Source: Kineosporia succinea (GTDB taxonomy: Bacteria > Actinomycetota > Actinomycetes > Actinomycetales > Kineosporiaceae). Taken from it: a stretch of 64,000 bases of DNA. Positions within the stretch are counted from its first letter, which is position 1. Every line of letters starts with the position of its first letter. Below the pieces are notes generated by a model. It ran no database searches, had not been told where the DNA came from, and worked only from the letters and a program-made list of their open reading frames with translations. The DNA lies in contig NZ_JAUSQZ010000001.1 in NCBI RefSeq assembly GCF_030811555.1, positions 7,685,241-7,749,240 of the forward strand, given 5' to 3'. Positions 54,582 to 64,000 of the stretch are shown here, piece by piece. A program made the position numbers and the translations under genes.

Positions 54582-54587
54582 TAGAAT
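54582..54587 (+). promoter_or_regulatory. Leaderless-type -10 box (TAGAAT) of the TIR-NACHT-WD40 gene
   Basis: TAGAAT is followed by seven bases and GTG 54595; no ribosome site is present. It is the best match to TANNNT in the 61-base divergent gap and decides the start of the giant gene. Confidence 0.6.
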
Positions 54588-54594
54588 ACGGACG

Positions 54595-57500
54595 GTGCAA
54601 TGGGGGGCGAATTCTTCGGCGAGCCCGGCGATCGACATCTTCGTCAGTTACTCCCGGGCCGATGAACGCTGGGCCGTGTGGGTGGCCAACACGCTGGAGT
54701 CGGCGGGCTACCGCACGATGCTCCAGGTCTGGGACTTCGTCCCGGGCACGAACTTCATCGAATTCATCGACCGCGGCATCAGCGAGTCCCGGCTGGTGCT
54801 GGCGCTGCTGTCACCCAGCTACCTGCAGTCGCGCTACGGGCGGGTGGAGTGGCAGGCGGCCTGGCAGGCGGCGCCCGAGCCGGGCGCGAAGCTGGTCACG
54901 GTGCGCATCGAGGAATGCGATCTGCACGGGCTGCTGTCCACCATCACGTTCGTCGACCTGGTCGACATCGCCGATCCCGAGCACGCCGCCGAGCTGCTGC
55001 TGCAGCGTATTCAGGAGGGGCTCGACGGCCGGGCCAAGCCCGCCCTCGCCCCGGGGTTCCCGGCCGGGCGGCCCGCCGGGGGCCCGCCGCCGTCGCAGCG
55101 CATCCGTGAGCGCCCGGGTGGGGCCGTGCGCCGGCGGGGTCCGGTGGTGCCGCTCTACCCGCCCACCGCGCGCACCCCGTCCAGCCGCAGCAGCGTCACG
55201 GTCCTGCACGTGGCCGGCCCGCGGTTCCGCGGCGGGTTCGGCGACGGCCCGGGCCATTCGCAGGCCACCGATCTGCAGGCGCGGGTGCTGGCCGACGTCA
55301 CGCAGCTCGTGCACTCCGGTGCCCCGCGTCCCGACCTGGTGGTGGTCTCGGGTGGCCTGACGGCGGGCGGTGGCCGCAAGGAATTCGAGGCGGCGCTGGC
55401 CTTTCTCACCGGTCTGCGGCTGAGTCTCGAGCTCGACCGCGAGCGGCTGATCGTGGTGCCGGGGCGCAGCGACGTGAGCGAGGCGGCCAGCCGCGCGTAC
55501 TTCAGCGAGTGCGACGCCGACGACCTGACCCCGGTGCCGCCGTACTGGCCGAAGTGGCGGCACTTCAGCCGGATGTTCCGCGAGCTGTACGACGGCCTCG
55601 ACGACGCGGTGTTCGACCACGGCCAGCCCTGGACGCTGTTCGCGGTGCCCGAGCTGCAGGTGGTGGTCGCGGGGATCAACACCACGATGGCCGTGACGCA
55701 CCGCCCCGAGGACGACTACGGCGCGATCGGCGCGCCGCAGGCCAACTGGTTCGCCGGGCGGCTGCACCAGTACGAGCAGCAGGGCTGGCTGCGCATCGGG
55801 GTGATGCACGGCGTTCCCGGCGCGCAGGCGGGGGCGCTGCGCGACGGGGCCTCGTTCACCCGGCTGATCGCGCCCCGGCTGAACCTGCTGGTGCACGGCC
55901 CGGCCGCGGGTGGCTCGGGGGTGCAGCAGCTGGGGGCCGAGCTGACCAGTGTGTCGGTGCCCGCCCCGGGCGGCATCGAGCTGCTGAGCATCACCGCCGA
56001 CGGGCTGCGGCGCTGGGCCGCGCCCGACGACGTACAGGTGCCCGAGCCGGTGCGGCTGGCCGCGACCTGGCAGCGGGCCGGCACCACCTTCGCGCCCGGC
56101 CCGGTCCTGCTCGACGACGGTCCCGACGAGCCCGGTGAGATCCGCAGCGGCGCCGATCCTCTCGAGGCGTTCCTGGGCCGCATCGAGGAGGTGTGCCGGG
56201 CCCGCTACGAGCGGGTGCGGGTGCGGCACGTCGACTCCGACCCGCCCTATCTCATCGTCACGCACCCGCACGAGGGCTTCACCCGGCAGAGCGGGGTCGG
56301 GGCCCTGCTCGGTGAGCCCGAGGAGGCCGACGTCGAGGCGTTCCTGCTGGCCACCCGGGGCGCCGATCCCGACCTGGCCCTCGACCTGGTGTTCGCCGGG
56401 CCGCCGCCGCTGCCGGAGGTGCGTGAGCTGGCGCACCGCTCGCAGGTGCGGCTGCGCAGTTTCACCGAGTTCCAGGGGCTGCTGGATCTGCGGTCGTACG
56501 TGGCCGGGCAGACGGCCCGGCTCTCGGCCGACCGGCAGTACCCGCCGGATCTGTACGTGCCGCAGCGCTTCCGTGAGCTCGACCGGCCCAACCAGCCGGT
56601 GAGCGACAACCTGGTCGGCGAGCTGATGCGTGAGCTGGGCGCCGACGGCGGCCGGTTCATCCTGCTGCTGGGCGATTTCGGCCGGGGCAAGACGTTCGCG
56701 GTGCGCGAGGTGGCCCAGCGCATCCCGATGGAGCTGCCGCACCTGATCCCGATCCTGATCGAGCTGCGGGCCCTCGACAAGGCGCACTCGATCGAGGGGC
56801 TGGTGGCCTCGCACCTGGCCGACCACGGCGAGCAGAACATCGACCTGCGGGCCTTCGACTACATGCTCGAGCACGGCCGGATCGTGCTGCTGTTCGACGG
56901 TTTCGACGAGCTGGTCACCCGCACCACCTACGAGCGGGCCGCCGACCACCTGGAGACCCTGCTGCGCGCGGCCACCGGGTCGGCCAAGATCGTGGTGAGC
57001 AGCCGCACCCAGCACTTCCAGTCCGCCTCGCAGGTGCTCACCGCGCTCGGCGACCGGGTGGGCCTGCTGCCCCAGCGGCGGCTGCTGAGCATCGAGGAGT
57101 TCACGCCCGGCCAGATCCGCGACTACCTGGTCAACCACTACCGGGGTGACACCGCGGCCGCGCAGGCCCGGCTGCGGCTGATCAGCGGCGTGCAGAACCT
57201 GATCGAGCTGTCGCACAACCCGCGCATGCTCAGCTTCGTCGCCGACCTGGCCGAGGAGCGGCTGCTGGCGGTGGCCCGGGTGGGGCGGGCGCTGTCCGCG
57301 GCCGGCCTGTACCGCGAGATCCTCTCGGCCTGGCTGGGGGTCGAGGAGCGGCGCACCCGCAACGTGCCCGGGGCTCCGTCCGGGCTCGCGCTCGACGACC
57401 TGTGGTACGCCGTCACGCGGCTGGCCCTGCGGTTGTGGGAGACCAACGAGTCGGTGCTGCGCATCAACGACATCGCCGAGGTCGCCGACACCGTGGCCGG

Positions 57501-60342
57501 CCTGGCCGAGGGCGCTATGTCGACGGCCCAGGCCACCCACGCGCTGGGCACCGGCACGCTGCTGGTACGCACCGACGACGGGCTGTTCGGCTTCATCCAC
57601 GGCTCGGTCGCGGAGTGGCTGGTGGCCAACGAGATCGCCTCCCGCCTGAACCGGAACGAGTCGAGTCTGCTGTCGCAGCGTCCTCTTTCGCAGCTGACCA
57701 TCGACTTCGTCTGCGACCTGACCGACGTGCGGGCCTGCGAGGAGTGGGTGGAGCGCACCCTGCCCGACCCGCAGGCCGACCCGGTCGCCCGGGCCAACGC
57801 CGCGCGCATCAGCACCCGGCTGCGCATCCCCGCGCACACCGACCTGCGCGGCGCCTCGCTGCCGGGCGAGGACCTCTCCTACCGCGACCTGGCCGGGGTC
57901 GACCTGACCGGCGCCGACCTGACCGACGCGCGGCTGGTCGGGGCCAACCTCACCGGCGCCCACCTGGCCCACGCCCGGCTGGTCGGGGCCCGCCTCGACG
58001 AGGCCGTGCTCACCGGCGCTGACCTGACCGCCACCGACCTGCGCCGGTCTCGGATGATCCGCACCGACCTGCGCGACGTCACCGTCACCGGCAGCCGCTG
58101 GTCGCGGGTCAGCCTGATCGCGGCCACGCTCGACCCGGCCCTGACCGGCGCCCCCGAACTGCGCGGCGCGGCCCGGGCTCCCGGCACCGGCGTGCAGACC
58201 GAGCTGGCCCCGGCCGGCATCGGCGTGCCCTACGGCTTCCACATCCGCTTCGGCCGGCTGCCGCTGCCCCTGGCCTACACCGGCGACGACAGCACCCTGG
58301 CCGTCGGCTGCGACAACGGCAGCGTGCTGATCGTCGACACGGTCTCCGGCCTGCCGGTGCGCACCCTGCACGGGCACCGCGCCCGCGTGTACCTGGTGAT
58401 GGCCGGGCGCCACAACGTGCTGGTGACCGCCGGCAGCGACGGCGAGCTGCGGATGTGGGACTCGGCCACCGGCGCCCAGCGCTGGGTGCGCGGCGACCAC
58501 GCCGACTGGGTCTGGCCGGTCGTGGTCAGTCACGACGGGCACCTGGTCGCCACCTCCGACTCCAGCGGCGCCGTGCAGATCCTCGACGGCCTCGACGGCA
58601 CCGTCCTGCACGTGCTGGGCGGCATGGAACCCCCGGTCTGGACGGCCGCCTTCTCCCCCGACGACCGGCTGCTGGCCTGCGGCGCCTCCGACGACACCGT
58701 GCGCCTGTGGGACACCCGCGACGGCCGCCTGGCCCAGGTGCTGATCGGGCACTCGGGATCGGTGTTCCGGCTGCAGTTCGACCCCAGCGGCGAATTCCTG
58801 GCCACCTCCGACGAACTCGGCGTGATCCGGATCTGGGAGAGCGCCACCGGCACCCTGGTGCACCTGCTCACCGGGCACACCCGCTCGGTCTACACGATGG
58901 ACTTCAGCCCCTCCGGCGACCTGCTGGCCTCGGCCGACACCAGCGGCACCGTGCGCCTGTGGAGCCTGCCCTCGGGCCGCACCGCCGGGGTGGTGCAGGC
59001 GCACACGAGTTCGGTCTACCAGGTGCTGTTCTCACCCGACGGCCAGAACCTGCTCAGCCTCGACAGCAGCGGCGTGGTGCGGCTGTGGGCCGTGCACCCC
59101 GACCGCCCCGAACAGGGGCAGGCCGCCACCTTCCAGCACGAGCTGCGCGGGCACCGGGCTGCGGTCTGGCCCGGCGCGTTCTCCTCCGACGGCACCCAGC
59201 TGGCCACCGCCAGCAACGACGGCACCCTGCGCCTGTGGGACGTCGCCGAGGGCCAGAGCCGGCACACCCTGCACGGGCACGGGCGGCGCATCACCTCGAT
59301 CAGCTTCAGCGCCGACTCCTCGCTGCTGGCCGCCTGCGGCAACGACGGCGTGGTGCGGCTGTGGGCCCCCGACACCGGGCGGCTCACCCGCACCCGCACC
59401 GGCAGCGGCGACACACTCGTCTCGTGCGTGTTCAGCCCGGCCGCCGACCTGCTCGCCGCCGCCAGCAACGACGGCGGCGTGCACCTGTTCGGCACCGGCG
59501 ACGAGCAGGGCAGCACCCGCGAGCTCGACGTCGAGACCGACAACGTGTGGGCCGAGGCGTTCAGCCCCGACGGCACGGTGCTGGCCACCGCCAACGACGA
59601 CGACACGGTGGGCCTGTGGTTCCACCGCACCGGCGCGCAGGGCCACACCCTGGCCGAGCACCGCGGCCGGGTGCGCTCCATCGGCTTCTCCCCCGACGGC
59701 CGGTCGCTGGTCACCGGGTGCGACGACCGCCGGGTGCGCCGCTGGGACGTCGCCGGCGGCGAGCTGCTCGAGACCCTCGAGGGCCACGACGACCGCGTCT
59801 ACTCCGTCGTTCACAACGCCGACGGCAGCCTCCTGGCCAGCGCCAGCTGGGACGGCACGGTGCGGGTCTGGGACACCCGCAGCGACGTCTGCCTGCACCG
59901 CCTGCGCGGGCACGTCGGGCGGCTGTGGAGCGCGGCCTTCCACCCCGGCGCCGACCTGGTCGCGGCGGCCGGCGACGACGCGTCCGTCTCGCTGTGGGAC
60001 GCCCGCACCGGCCGGCTCGTGAGCCGCCTGGGCGGGCACGTCGGCCGCATCTACGCGGTCACCTTCAACCACGACGGGACGCTCCTGTCCAGCGCGGGCG
60101 ACGACGGCACGGTGCGCCTGTGGGACACCCGCGACCCGGCCCACGCCGCGCTGCGCATCACCCTGCTCGGCACCCCCGACGGCTGGGCCGCCCTGGCCCC
60201 CGACGGCCGCTACAAGATGGAAGGCTCGCTGCAGCAGGACTTCTGGTACTCGGTCGGGATGTGCCGCTTCGAGCCCGGCGAACTCGACGACTACCTCACC
60301 CAGGTCGTGCGCCGTCTGCCCGTCGAGGCGCCTTTCCCCTGA
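54595..60342 (+). CDS. TIR - degenerate metallophosphoesterase - NACHT-type NTPase - pentapeptide - WD40 protein
   Basis: A 1,915-aa protein, GTG 54595 (leaderless type). TIR (about 12-150): IDIFVSYSRADERWA, catalytic Glu85 in YGRVEW, so NADase activity is plausible. Calcineurin-like phosphoesterase fold (about 200-480), recognised by PYWPKWRHFSRMF and LQVVVAGINTTMA. Its motifs are erased: D-x-H is AGP (207-209), GD is GG (253-254), GNHD is GRSD (290-293), GHTH is GPAA (435-438). Only His405 remains, so it should not bind two metals. Conserved linker (about 500-650). NACHT: Walker A GDFGRGKT 693-700, Walker B LLFDGFDE (about 766). Pentapeptide repeats 1082-1170. About 15 WD40 repeats 1225-1870, then a C-terminal DGWAALAPDGRYKMEGS block. 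Plan: WD40 senses, NTPase oligomerises, TIR kills or signals. Anti-phage role inferred. Confidence 0.9.
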   Translation: MQWGANSSASPAIDIFVSYSRADERWAVWVANTLESAGYRTMLQVWDFVPGTNFIEFIDRGISESRLVLALLSPSYLQSRYGRVEWQAAWQAAPEPGAKLVTVRIEECDLHGLLSTITFVDLVDIADPEHAAELLLQRIQEGLDGRAKPALAPGFPAGRPAGGPPPSQRIRERPGGAVRRRGPVVPLYPPTARTPSSRSSVTVLHVAGPRFRGGFGDGPGHSQATDLQARVLADVTQLVHSGAPRPDLVVVSGGLTAGGGRKEFEAALAFLTGLRLSLELDRERLIVVPGRSDVSEAASRAYFSECDADDLTPVPPYWPKWRHFSRMFRELYDGLDDAVFDHGQPWTLFAVPELQVVVAGINTTMAVTHRPEDDYGAIGAPQANWFAGRLHQYEQQGWLRIGVMHGVPGAQAGALRDGASFTRLIAPRLNLLVHGPAAGGSGVQQLGAELTSVSVPAPGGIELLSITADGLRRWAAPDDVQVPEPVRLAATWQRAGTTFAPGPVLLDDGPDEPGEIRSGADPLEAFLGRIEEVCRARYERVRVRHVDSDPPYLIVTHPHEGFTRQSGVGALLGEPEEADVEAFLLATRGADPDLALDLVFAGPPPLPEVRELAHRSQVRLRSFTEFQGLLDLRSYVAGQTARLSADRQYPPDLYVPQRFRELDRPNQPVSDNLVGELMRELGADGGRFILLLGDFGRGKTFAVREVAQRIPMELPHLIPILIELRALDKAHSIEGLVASHLADHGEQNIDLRAFDYMLEHGRIVLLFDGFDELVTRTTYERAADHLETLLRAATGSAKIVVSSRTQHFQSASQVLTALGDRVGLLPQRRLLSIEEFTPGQIRDYLVNHYRGDTAAAQARLRLISGVQNLIELSHNPRMLSFVADLAEERLLAVARVGRALSAAGLYREILSAWLGVEERRTRNVPGAPSGLALDDLWYAVTRLALRLWETNESVLRINDIAEVADTVAGLAEGAMSTAQATHALGTGTLLVRTDDGLFGFIHGSVAEWLVANEIASRLNRNESSLLSQRPLSQLTIDFVCDLTDVRACEEWVERTLPDPQADPVARANAARISTRLRIPAHTDLRGASLPGEDLSYRDLAGVDLTGADLTDARLVGANLTGAHLAHARLVGARLDEAVLTGADLTATDLRRSRMIRTDLRDVTVTGSRWSRVSLIAATLDPALTGAPELRGAARAPGTGVQTELAPAGIGVPYGFHIRFGRLPLPLAYTGDDSTLAVGCDNGSVLIVDTVSGLPVRTLHGHRARVYLVMAGRHNVLVTAGSDGELRMWDSATGAQRWVRGDHADWVWPVVVSHDGHLVATSDSSGAVQILDGLDGTVLHVLGGMEPPVWTAAFSPDDRLLACGASDDTVRLWDTRDGRLAQVLIGHSGSVFRLQFDPSGEFLATSDELGVIRIWESATGTLVHLLTGHTRSVYTMDFSPSGDLLASADTSGTVRLWSLPSGRTAGVVQAHTSSVYQVLFSPDGQNLLSLDSSGVVRLWAVHPDRPEQGQAATFQHELRGHRAAVWPGAFSSDGTQLATASNDGTLRLWDVAEGQSRHTLHGHGRRITSISFSADSSLLAACGNDGVVRLWAPDTGRLTRTRTGSGDTLVSCVFSPAADLLAAASNDGGVHLFGTGDEQGSTRELDVETDNVWAEAFSPDGTVLATANDDDTVGLWFHRTGAQGHTLAEHRGRVRSIGFSPDGRSLVTGCDDRRVRRWDVAGGELLETLEGHDDRVYSVVHNADGSLLASASWDGTVRVWDTRSDVCLHRLRGHVGRLWSAAFHPGADLVAAAGDDASVSLWDARTGRLVSRLGGHVGRIYAVTFNHDGTLLSSAGDDGTVRLWDTRDPAHAALRITLLGTPDGWAALAPDGRYKMEGSLQQDFWYSVGMCRFEPGELDDYLTQVVRRLPVEAPFP

Positions 60343-60360
60343 GGCACGGTAGAAAGACTC

Positions 60361-61542
60361 ATGACTCTCGCGCGGTACCTGGCCGGGGCCACCCTCGCCC
60401 GCAGCGCCGACGCCGGGGCCGCGGTCGGGCTGGTGCTGCTGGCCCAGACCGCCCCCGGCGTCGGCAACCGGCCGCTGACCGGCGCCCTGCTCGTCACCGC
60501 CCAGACCGCCCCGCACCTGCTGGGCCCGCTTCTCGGCCGGCAGCTCGACCGCGCCCGCGACGCCCGGGTTCTCATCGCCGGGGCCTGCGCCGCCTACGGC
60601 CTCCTGCTGAGCCTGGCCGCGTTGCTGCTCGGCCGGGCCCCGCTCGGCCTCGTCATCGTCCTCGTGGCCCTGGCCGGGCCCCTCGGCCCCCTGCTGACCG
60701 GCGGTCTCAGTTCGCGGCTCTCGGCCATCGGCGCACAGAGCGGGGTCAATCAGCGGAGGGCCCAGGGCTGGGACTCCCTGAGCTACGGCATCGCCGGAAC
60801 CGTGGGAACCGCTCTGGTGGCCGGACTCGCGAGCATCACCGGTGCCCGCGCGTCCATCATCGTGCTCGGCGGCTCGACCCTGGTGGCGGCGGTTCTGGTG
60901 GCCGGGCTGCCCCGCACCGAAACCCCCACCGGCCCGGCCTTCCCGGCCCGGGAGGCGGTGCGCCTGTTCACCCGGCCCGGCCCGCTGCGCCGGGTCATGC
61001 TGACCGTGCTGGCCGCGGCCTTCCCGGGCGGGGCGGTGGCGGTGATCGCGGTGGCGATGGCGGACGACCTGGGCGTCTCGGTGGACACCGCCGGGTTGCT
61101 CACGGCGGTCTTCGGTGCCGGTTACCTCACCGCGTCGCTCGCGATGATCGCCCGGCCGCTGCGCGGAGAGCCGGAACGGCTCGCCGCCCTCACGGTCTCG
61201 CTCGTCGGCGCCGGATTCGCGCTCTGCGCACTGGCTCCCGGCTATCCGCTGGCCGCCGTGGCGTTCTTCGTGCTGGGAGCCACCAACGCCCCCAACTTCA
61301 CCGCGACCCTGGCCGCCCGCACGCTGTATTCACCCCCGCGGGCGCAGGGGCAGGTGTTCGTCACCATGGGCGCCCTGAAGATCGGGGCGTCCTCGGCCGG
61401 GGCCGCGGCCGCCGGGCTGTCTCTGGCCCTCGGCCCGCGCGTGCTCCTGCTCGCCGGGGCCGTCCTGATCCTGGCGACTGCGGCCGGGGTGACGCTCGAG
61501 CGGCGGCGGGCCCGCCAGGAAGAGCCCGCCATCGCCGGCTGA
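60361..61542 (+). CDS. MFS transporter downstream of the TIR gene
   Basis: A 393-aa, twelve-TM MFS protein starting at ATG 60361, 18 bases after the TIR gene stop. TAGAAA (60350-60355) lies five bases upstream of the ATG with no ribosome site, so it may also have its own leaderless transcript. Features: ARSADAGAAVGLVLLAQTAP, GGLSSRLSAIGAQSGV, FGAGYLTASLAMIARPLRG. The substrate is unknown. Its position behind the TIR gene may be chance. The stop is one base from the convergent rhodanese stop. Confidence 0.82.
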   Translation: MTLARYLAGATLARSADAGAAVGLVLLAQTAPGVGNRPLTGALLVTAQTAPHLLGPLLGRQLDRARDARVLIAGACAAYGLLLSLAALLLGRAPLGLVIVLVALAGPLGPLLTGGLSSRLSAIGAQSGVNQRRAQGWDSLSYGIAGTVGTALVAGLASITGARASIIVLGGSTLVAAVLVAGLPRTETPTGPAFPAREAVRLFTRPGPLRRVMLTVLAAAFPGGAVAVIAVAMADDLGVSVDTAGLLTAVFGAGYLTASLAMIARPLRGEPERLAALTVSLVGAGFALCALAPGYPLAAVAFFVLGATNAPNFTATLAARTLYSPPRAQGQVFVTMGALKIGASSAGAAAAGLSLALGPRVLLLAGAVLILATAAGVTLERRRARQEEPAIAG

Positions 61543-61543
61543 A

Positions 61544-62428
<885 letters not shown>

Positions 62429-62583
62429 CGGTCGCTCTCCTGTGCACAGTCGGGGGATGTGATGCGGAGCCAGGGCCGGCACCACCGACGTTAACGAGAG
62501 CGGGACACAAAGACAACCATTCCGGTCGACTTTGTGGAATACCTGCGGTCGGCGGTTCCCCACCGGGCCCGTCACCCGACCGG

Positions 62584-62618
62584 ACGGGGGACGCGTCGGT
62601 GACCGACGCGTCCCCCGT
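62584..62618 (-). terminator. Perfect 35-base hairpin after the aminopeptidase gene
   Basis: Seventeen-base arms ACGGGGGACGCGTCGGT / ACCGACGCGTCCCCCGT around one G, 18 bases past the stop of the leftward gene at 62636. It is the same 17-1-17 geometry as the amt hairpin. Confidence 0.8.
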
Positions 62619-62635
62619 TCGGTTCGGCCGGTGGT

Positions 62636-63898
62636 TCAGGAGGCGTCGACCAGGAACGCGGTGGCCGCGTCGATCACGCGGGCCGGGTCGTCGACGCCAC
62701 ACAGCTCACGGCTGGAATGCATGGACAGGATGGGCATTCCGACGTCGACGGTGCGAATTCCCAGGCGGGTCGAGAGGATCGGGCCGACCGTGGAACCGCA
62801 GGGCATGGTGTTGCGCGAGACGAACACCTGGCTGGGCACATTCACCTCGGCGCAGGCGCGGTACCAGGCGGCGGCGCCGGGCGCGTCGGTGGCGTAGCGC
62901 TGGTTCGCGTTGACCTTGAGGGCCGGGCCGCCGTTGACGAACACCAGGTGGTCGGGCTCGTGGCGCTCGAGGTAGTTCGGGTGCGCGGCCTGGGTGACGT
63001 CGACCGACAGGCAGCGTGACAGCGCGAACGAGCGGTAGCGCTCCTCGAGGCCGCCGGCCAGGCGGGTGAGCACCTGCTCGAGCAGCGGGCCGGCCGCCCC
63101 GGTGGCCGAGTCGCTGCCGATCTCCTCGTGGTCGAACCCGACGAAGACCGGGATCGTGGACGGGTTCTGCCGCGCGGCCCGGATCAGCGCGGTCAGCCCG
63201 GAGTGCACGGACGCCTGGTTGTCGAGACGGGGACCGGCGAACAGCTCGTCGTCCTGACCCAGCGTGGCCGGGGCGGTCAGGTCGTGCACCGTGAGATCGT
63301 GCGCGGCAACGGCTTCGGCGTCGACCCCGGCCTGCCCGGCCAGGAAGCGGATCAGGTCGCCCTCGGCGGGCCGGCCCAGACCCCAGACCGGCAGCAGGTG
63401 ACGCTGCGGGTCGAGCTTGAGACCCTCACTGTTGACCTGACGGTCGAGGTGCACCGCGAGCTGGGGCACGCGCAGCAGCGGACGGTCGACGTGCACCGGC
63501 ACCACCGTGCCGTCGAGCAGGGCCAGCCGCCCGGCCAGGCCGAGGTCCCGGTCGAGCCACGAGTTCCACAGCGCCCCGCCGTAGACCTCGACGTTGGCCT
63601 GGCGCCAGCCGGCCGCGCCGCCGTCGGGGTGCGGCTTGACCTTCAGCGTCGGGGAGTCGGTGTGAGCCGCGAAGATCCGGAACGGGGCGCCGGGCGCGAC
63701 GTTCTCACCGACGTACCAGGCCAGCACCGTGCCGTCGCGCACCAGGTAACGGCCGCCGGGCGCGGTGCCCCAGGGCTGCGACTCGACCTGCTCGGTGAAG
63801 CCCTCCGCGCCCAGACGGCGCACGACCTCGGCCACGGCGTGGTAGGGGCTGGGCGAGGCGGAGATGAAATCGGCTAGGTCCTGCGTGGTTTCATTCAC
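62636..63898 (-). CDS. apeB: M18-family aspartyl-type aminopeptidase
   Basis: A 420-aa cytoplasmic metallo-aminopeptidase. GTG 63898 is preferred to TTG 63907 because GAGGAC lies nine bases before it. Ligands of the two-zinc site are seen: His in AAHTDSPTLKVKP, Asp in PRLDNQAS, Glu-Glu in FDHEEIGSDSATG, and the terminal His in LSMHSSRELCG. It removes N-terminal acidic or hydrophobic residues from peptides as a large oligomer. Confidence 0.93.
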   Translation of the reverse strand: MNETTQDLADFISASPSPYHAVAEVVRRLGAEGFTEQVESQPWGTAPGGRYLVRDGTVLAWYVGENVAPGAPFRIFAAHTDSPTLKVKPHPDGGAAGWRQANVEVYGGALWNSWLDRDLGLAGRLALLDGTVVPVHVDRPLLRVPQLAVHLDRQVNSEGLKLDPQRHLLPVWGLGRPAEGDLIRFLAGQAGVDAEAVAAHDLTVHDLTAPATLGQDDELFAGPRLDNQASVHSGLTALIRAARQNPSTIPVFVGFDHEEIGSDSATGAAGPLLEQVLTRLAGGLEERYRSFALSRCLSVDVTQAAHPNYLERHEPDHLVFVNGGPALKVNANQRYATDAPGAAAWYRACAEVNVPSQVFVSRNTMPCGSTVGPILSTRLGIRTVDVGMPILSMHSSRELCGVDDPARVIDAATAFLVDAS

Positions 63899-63944
63899 TG
63901 CGTTCAAGTCCTCGTTCGGGTGGTGGTGCTGGTTGCCGAGAACT

Positions 63945-64000
63945 CTATCGGCGGGAGTGCTTCAGGACGCGGGTGGAACCGGAGATGCGGATGCGCTCCC
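63945..64000 (-). CDS. Possible C-terminus of a gene entering from the right
   Basis: The minus strand reads E-R-I-R-I-S-G-S-T-R-V-L-K-H-S-R-R then TAG at 63945-63947. The 18 codons have no internal stop and a plausible basic C-terminus, but this is too short to assign. The 46 bases between it and the aminopeptidase GTG would leave little room for a promoter. Confidence 0.3.
   Translation of the reverse strand, partial: ERIRISGSTRVLKHSRR

Noticed and set aside
54811-59004. A 1,397-codon open frame on the minus strand inside the TIR gene
   Set aside because: It is the mirror of GC-biased codons of the real gene; composition is dominated by Gly, Arg, Ala and Val with no domains or ribosome site.

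Overview
The window is very GC-rich (about 70% by eye) and dense with genes. It has GTG and TTG starts, many 4-base GTGA/ATGA overlaps, WXG100 and EccC genes, a QsdR-type regulator, a DUF6458 protein and a single-chain acyl-CoA carboxylase. This points to a chromosome segment of a filamentous or soil actinomycete. A Kineosporiales- or Streptomyces-like host is an inference only. No rRNA, tRNA, CRISPR array, integrase or intact insertion sequence was seen.

Layout. 1-9.8 kb is one end of a type VII secretion (T7SS) locus: two leftward candidate substrates, then rightward two WXG100-size proteins, a membrane protein, a 1,559-aa FHA/EccC-type ATPase and a small secreted four-cysteine protein. 9.8-23.4 kb is mixed: cytochrome P450, a receptor-like Ser/Thr kinase, a lipoprotein, two universal stress proteins, a QsdR-like regulator, a polyester-hydrolase (PETase/cutinase) homologue, a GT-C glycosyltransferase, a PhzF protein, a DHFR-like reductase and a deaminase-ASCH fusion. 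23.4-32.3 kb is a tightly coupled seven-gene operon (glnT-glxB-glxC-glxD, FAD amine oxidase, M20 amidohydrolase, XRE-cupin regulator), divergent from amt. It looks like an N-methylglutamate/methylamine nitrogen pathway with a single-subunit oxidase.

32.3-43 kb holds a secreted Svx/AvrXca-like metalloprotease, a soluble PAS chemoreceptor, an alpha/beta hydrolase, a frameshifted MFS gene, an ICL/PEP-mutase-family enzyme, a flavodoxin, another MFS gene and a permuted lipoate ligase. Two copies of an unusual palindrome lie in its gene-free stretches. 43-49.6 kb is a eukaryote-style single-chain acyl-CoA carboxylase and an alcohol dehydrogenase. 49.8-61.5 kb is the part most likely to be new biology. 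It has a four-gene rightward cluster (2H phosphoesterase, two-TM protein, cupin-like protein, inositol-monophosphatase-like enzyme). It then has a 1,915-aa protein joining TIR, a metallophosphoesterase fold that has lost nearly all its metal ligands, a NACHT-type NTPase, pentapeptide repeats and about 15 WD40 repeats. This is the architecture expected of an immune (anti-phage) STAND sensor. The right end has an MFS gene, a rhodanese and an M18 aminopeptidase.

Expression signals. At least six genes have a TANNNT hexamer 5-8 bases before the start codon and no ribosome binding site, so they are probably leaderless. This pattern was used to choose several starts. Strong hairpins, two of them perfect 17-base arms around one base, end several transcripts.
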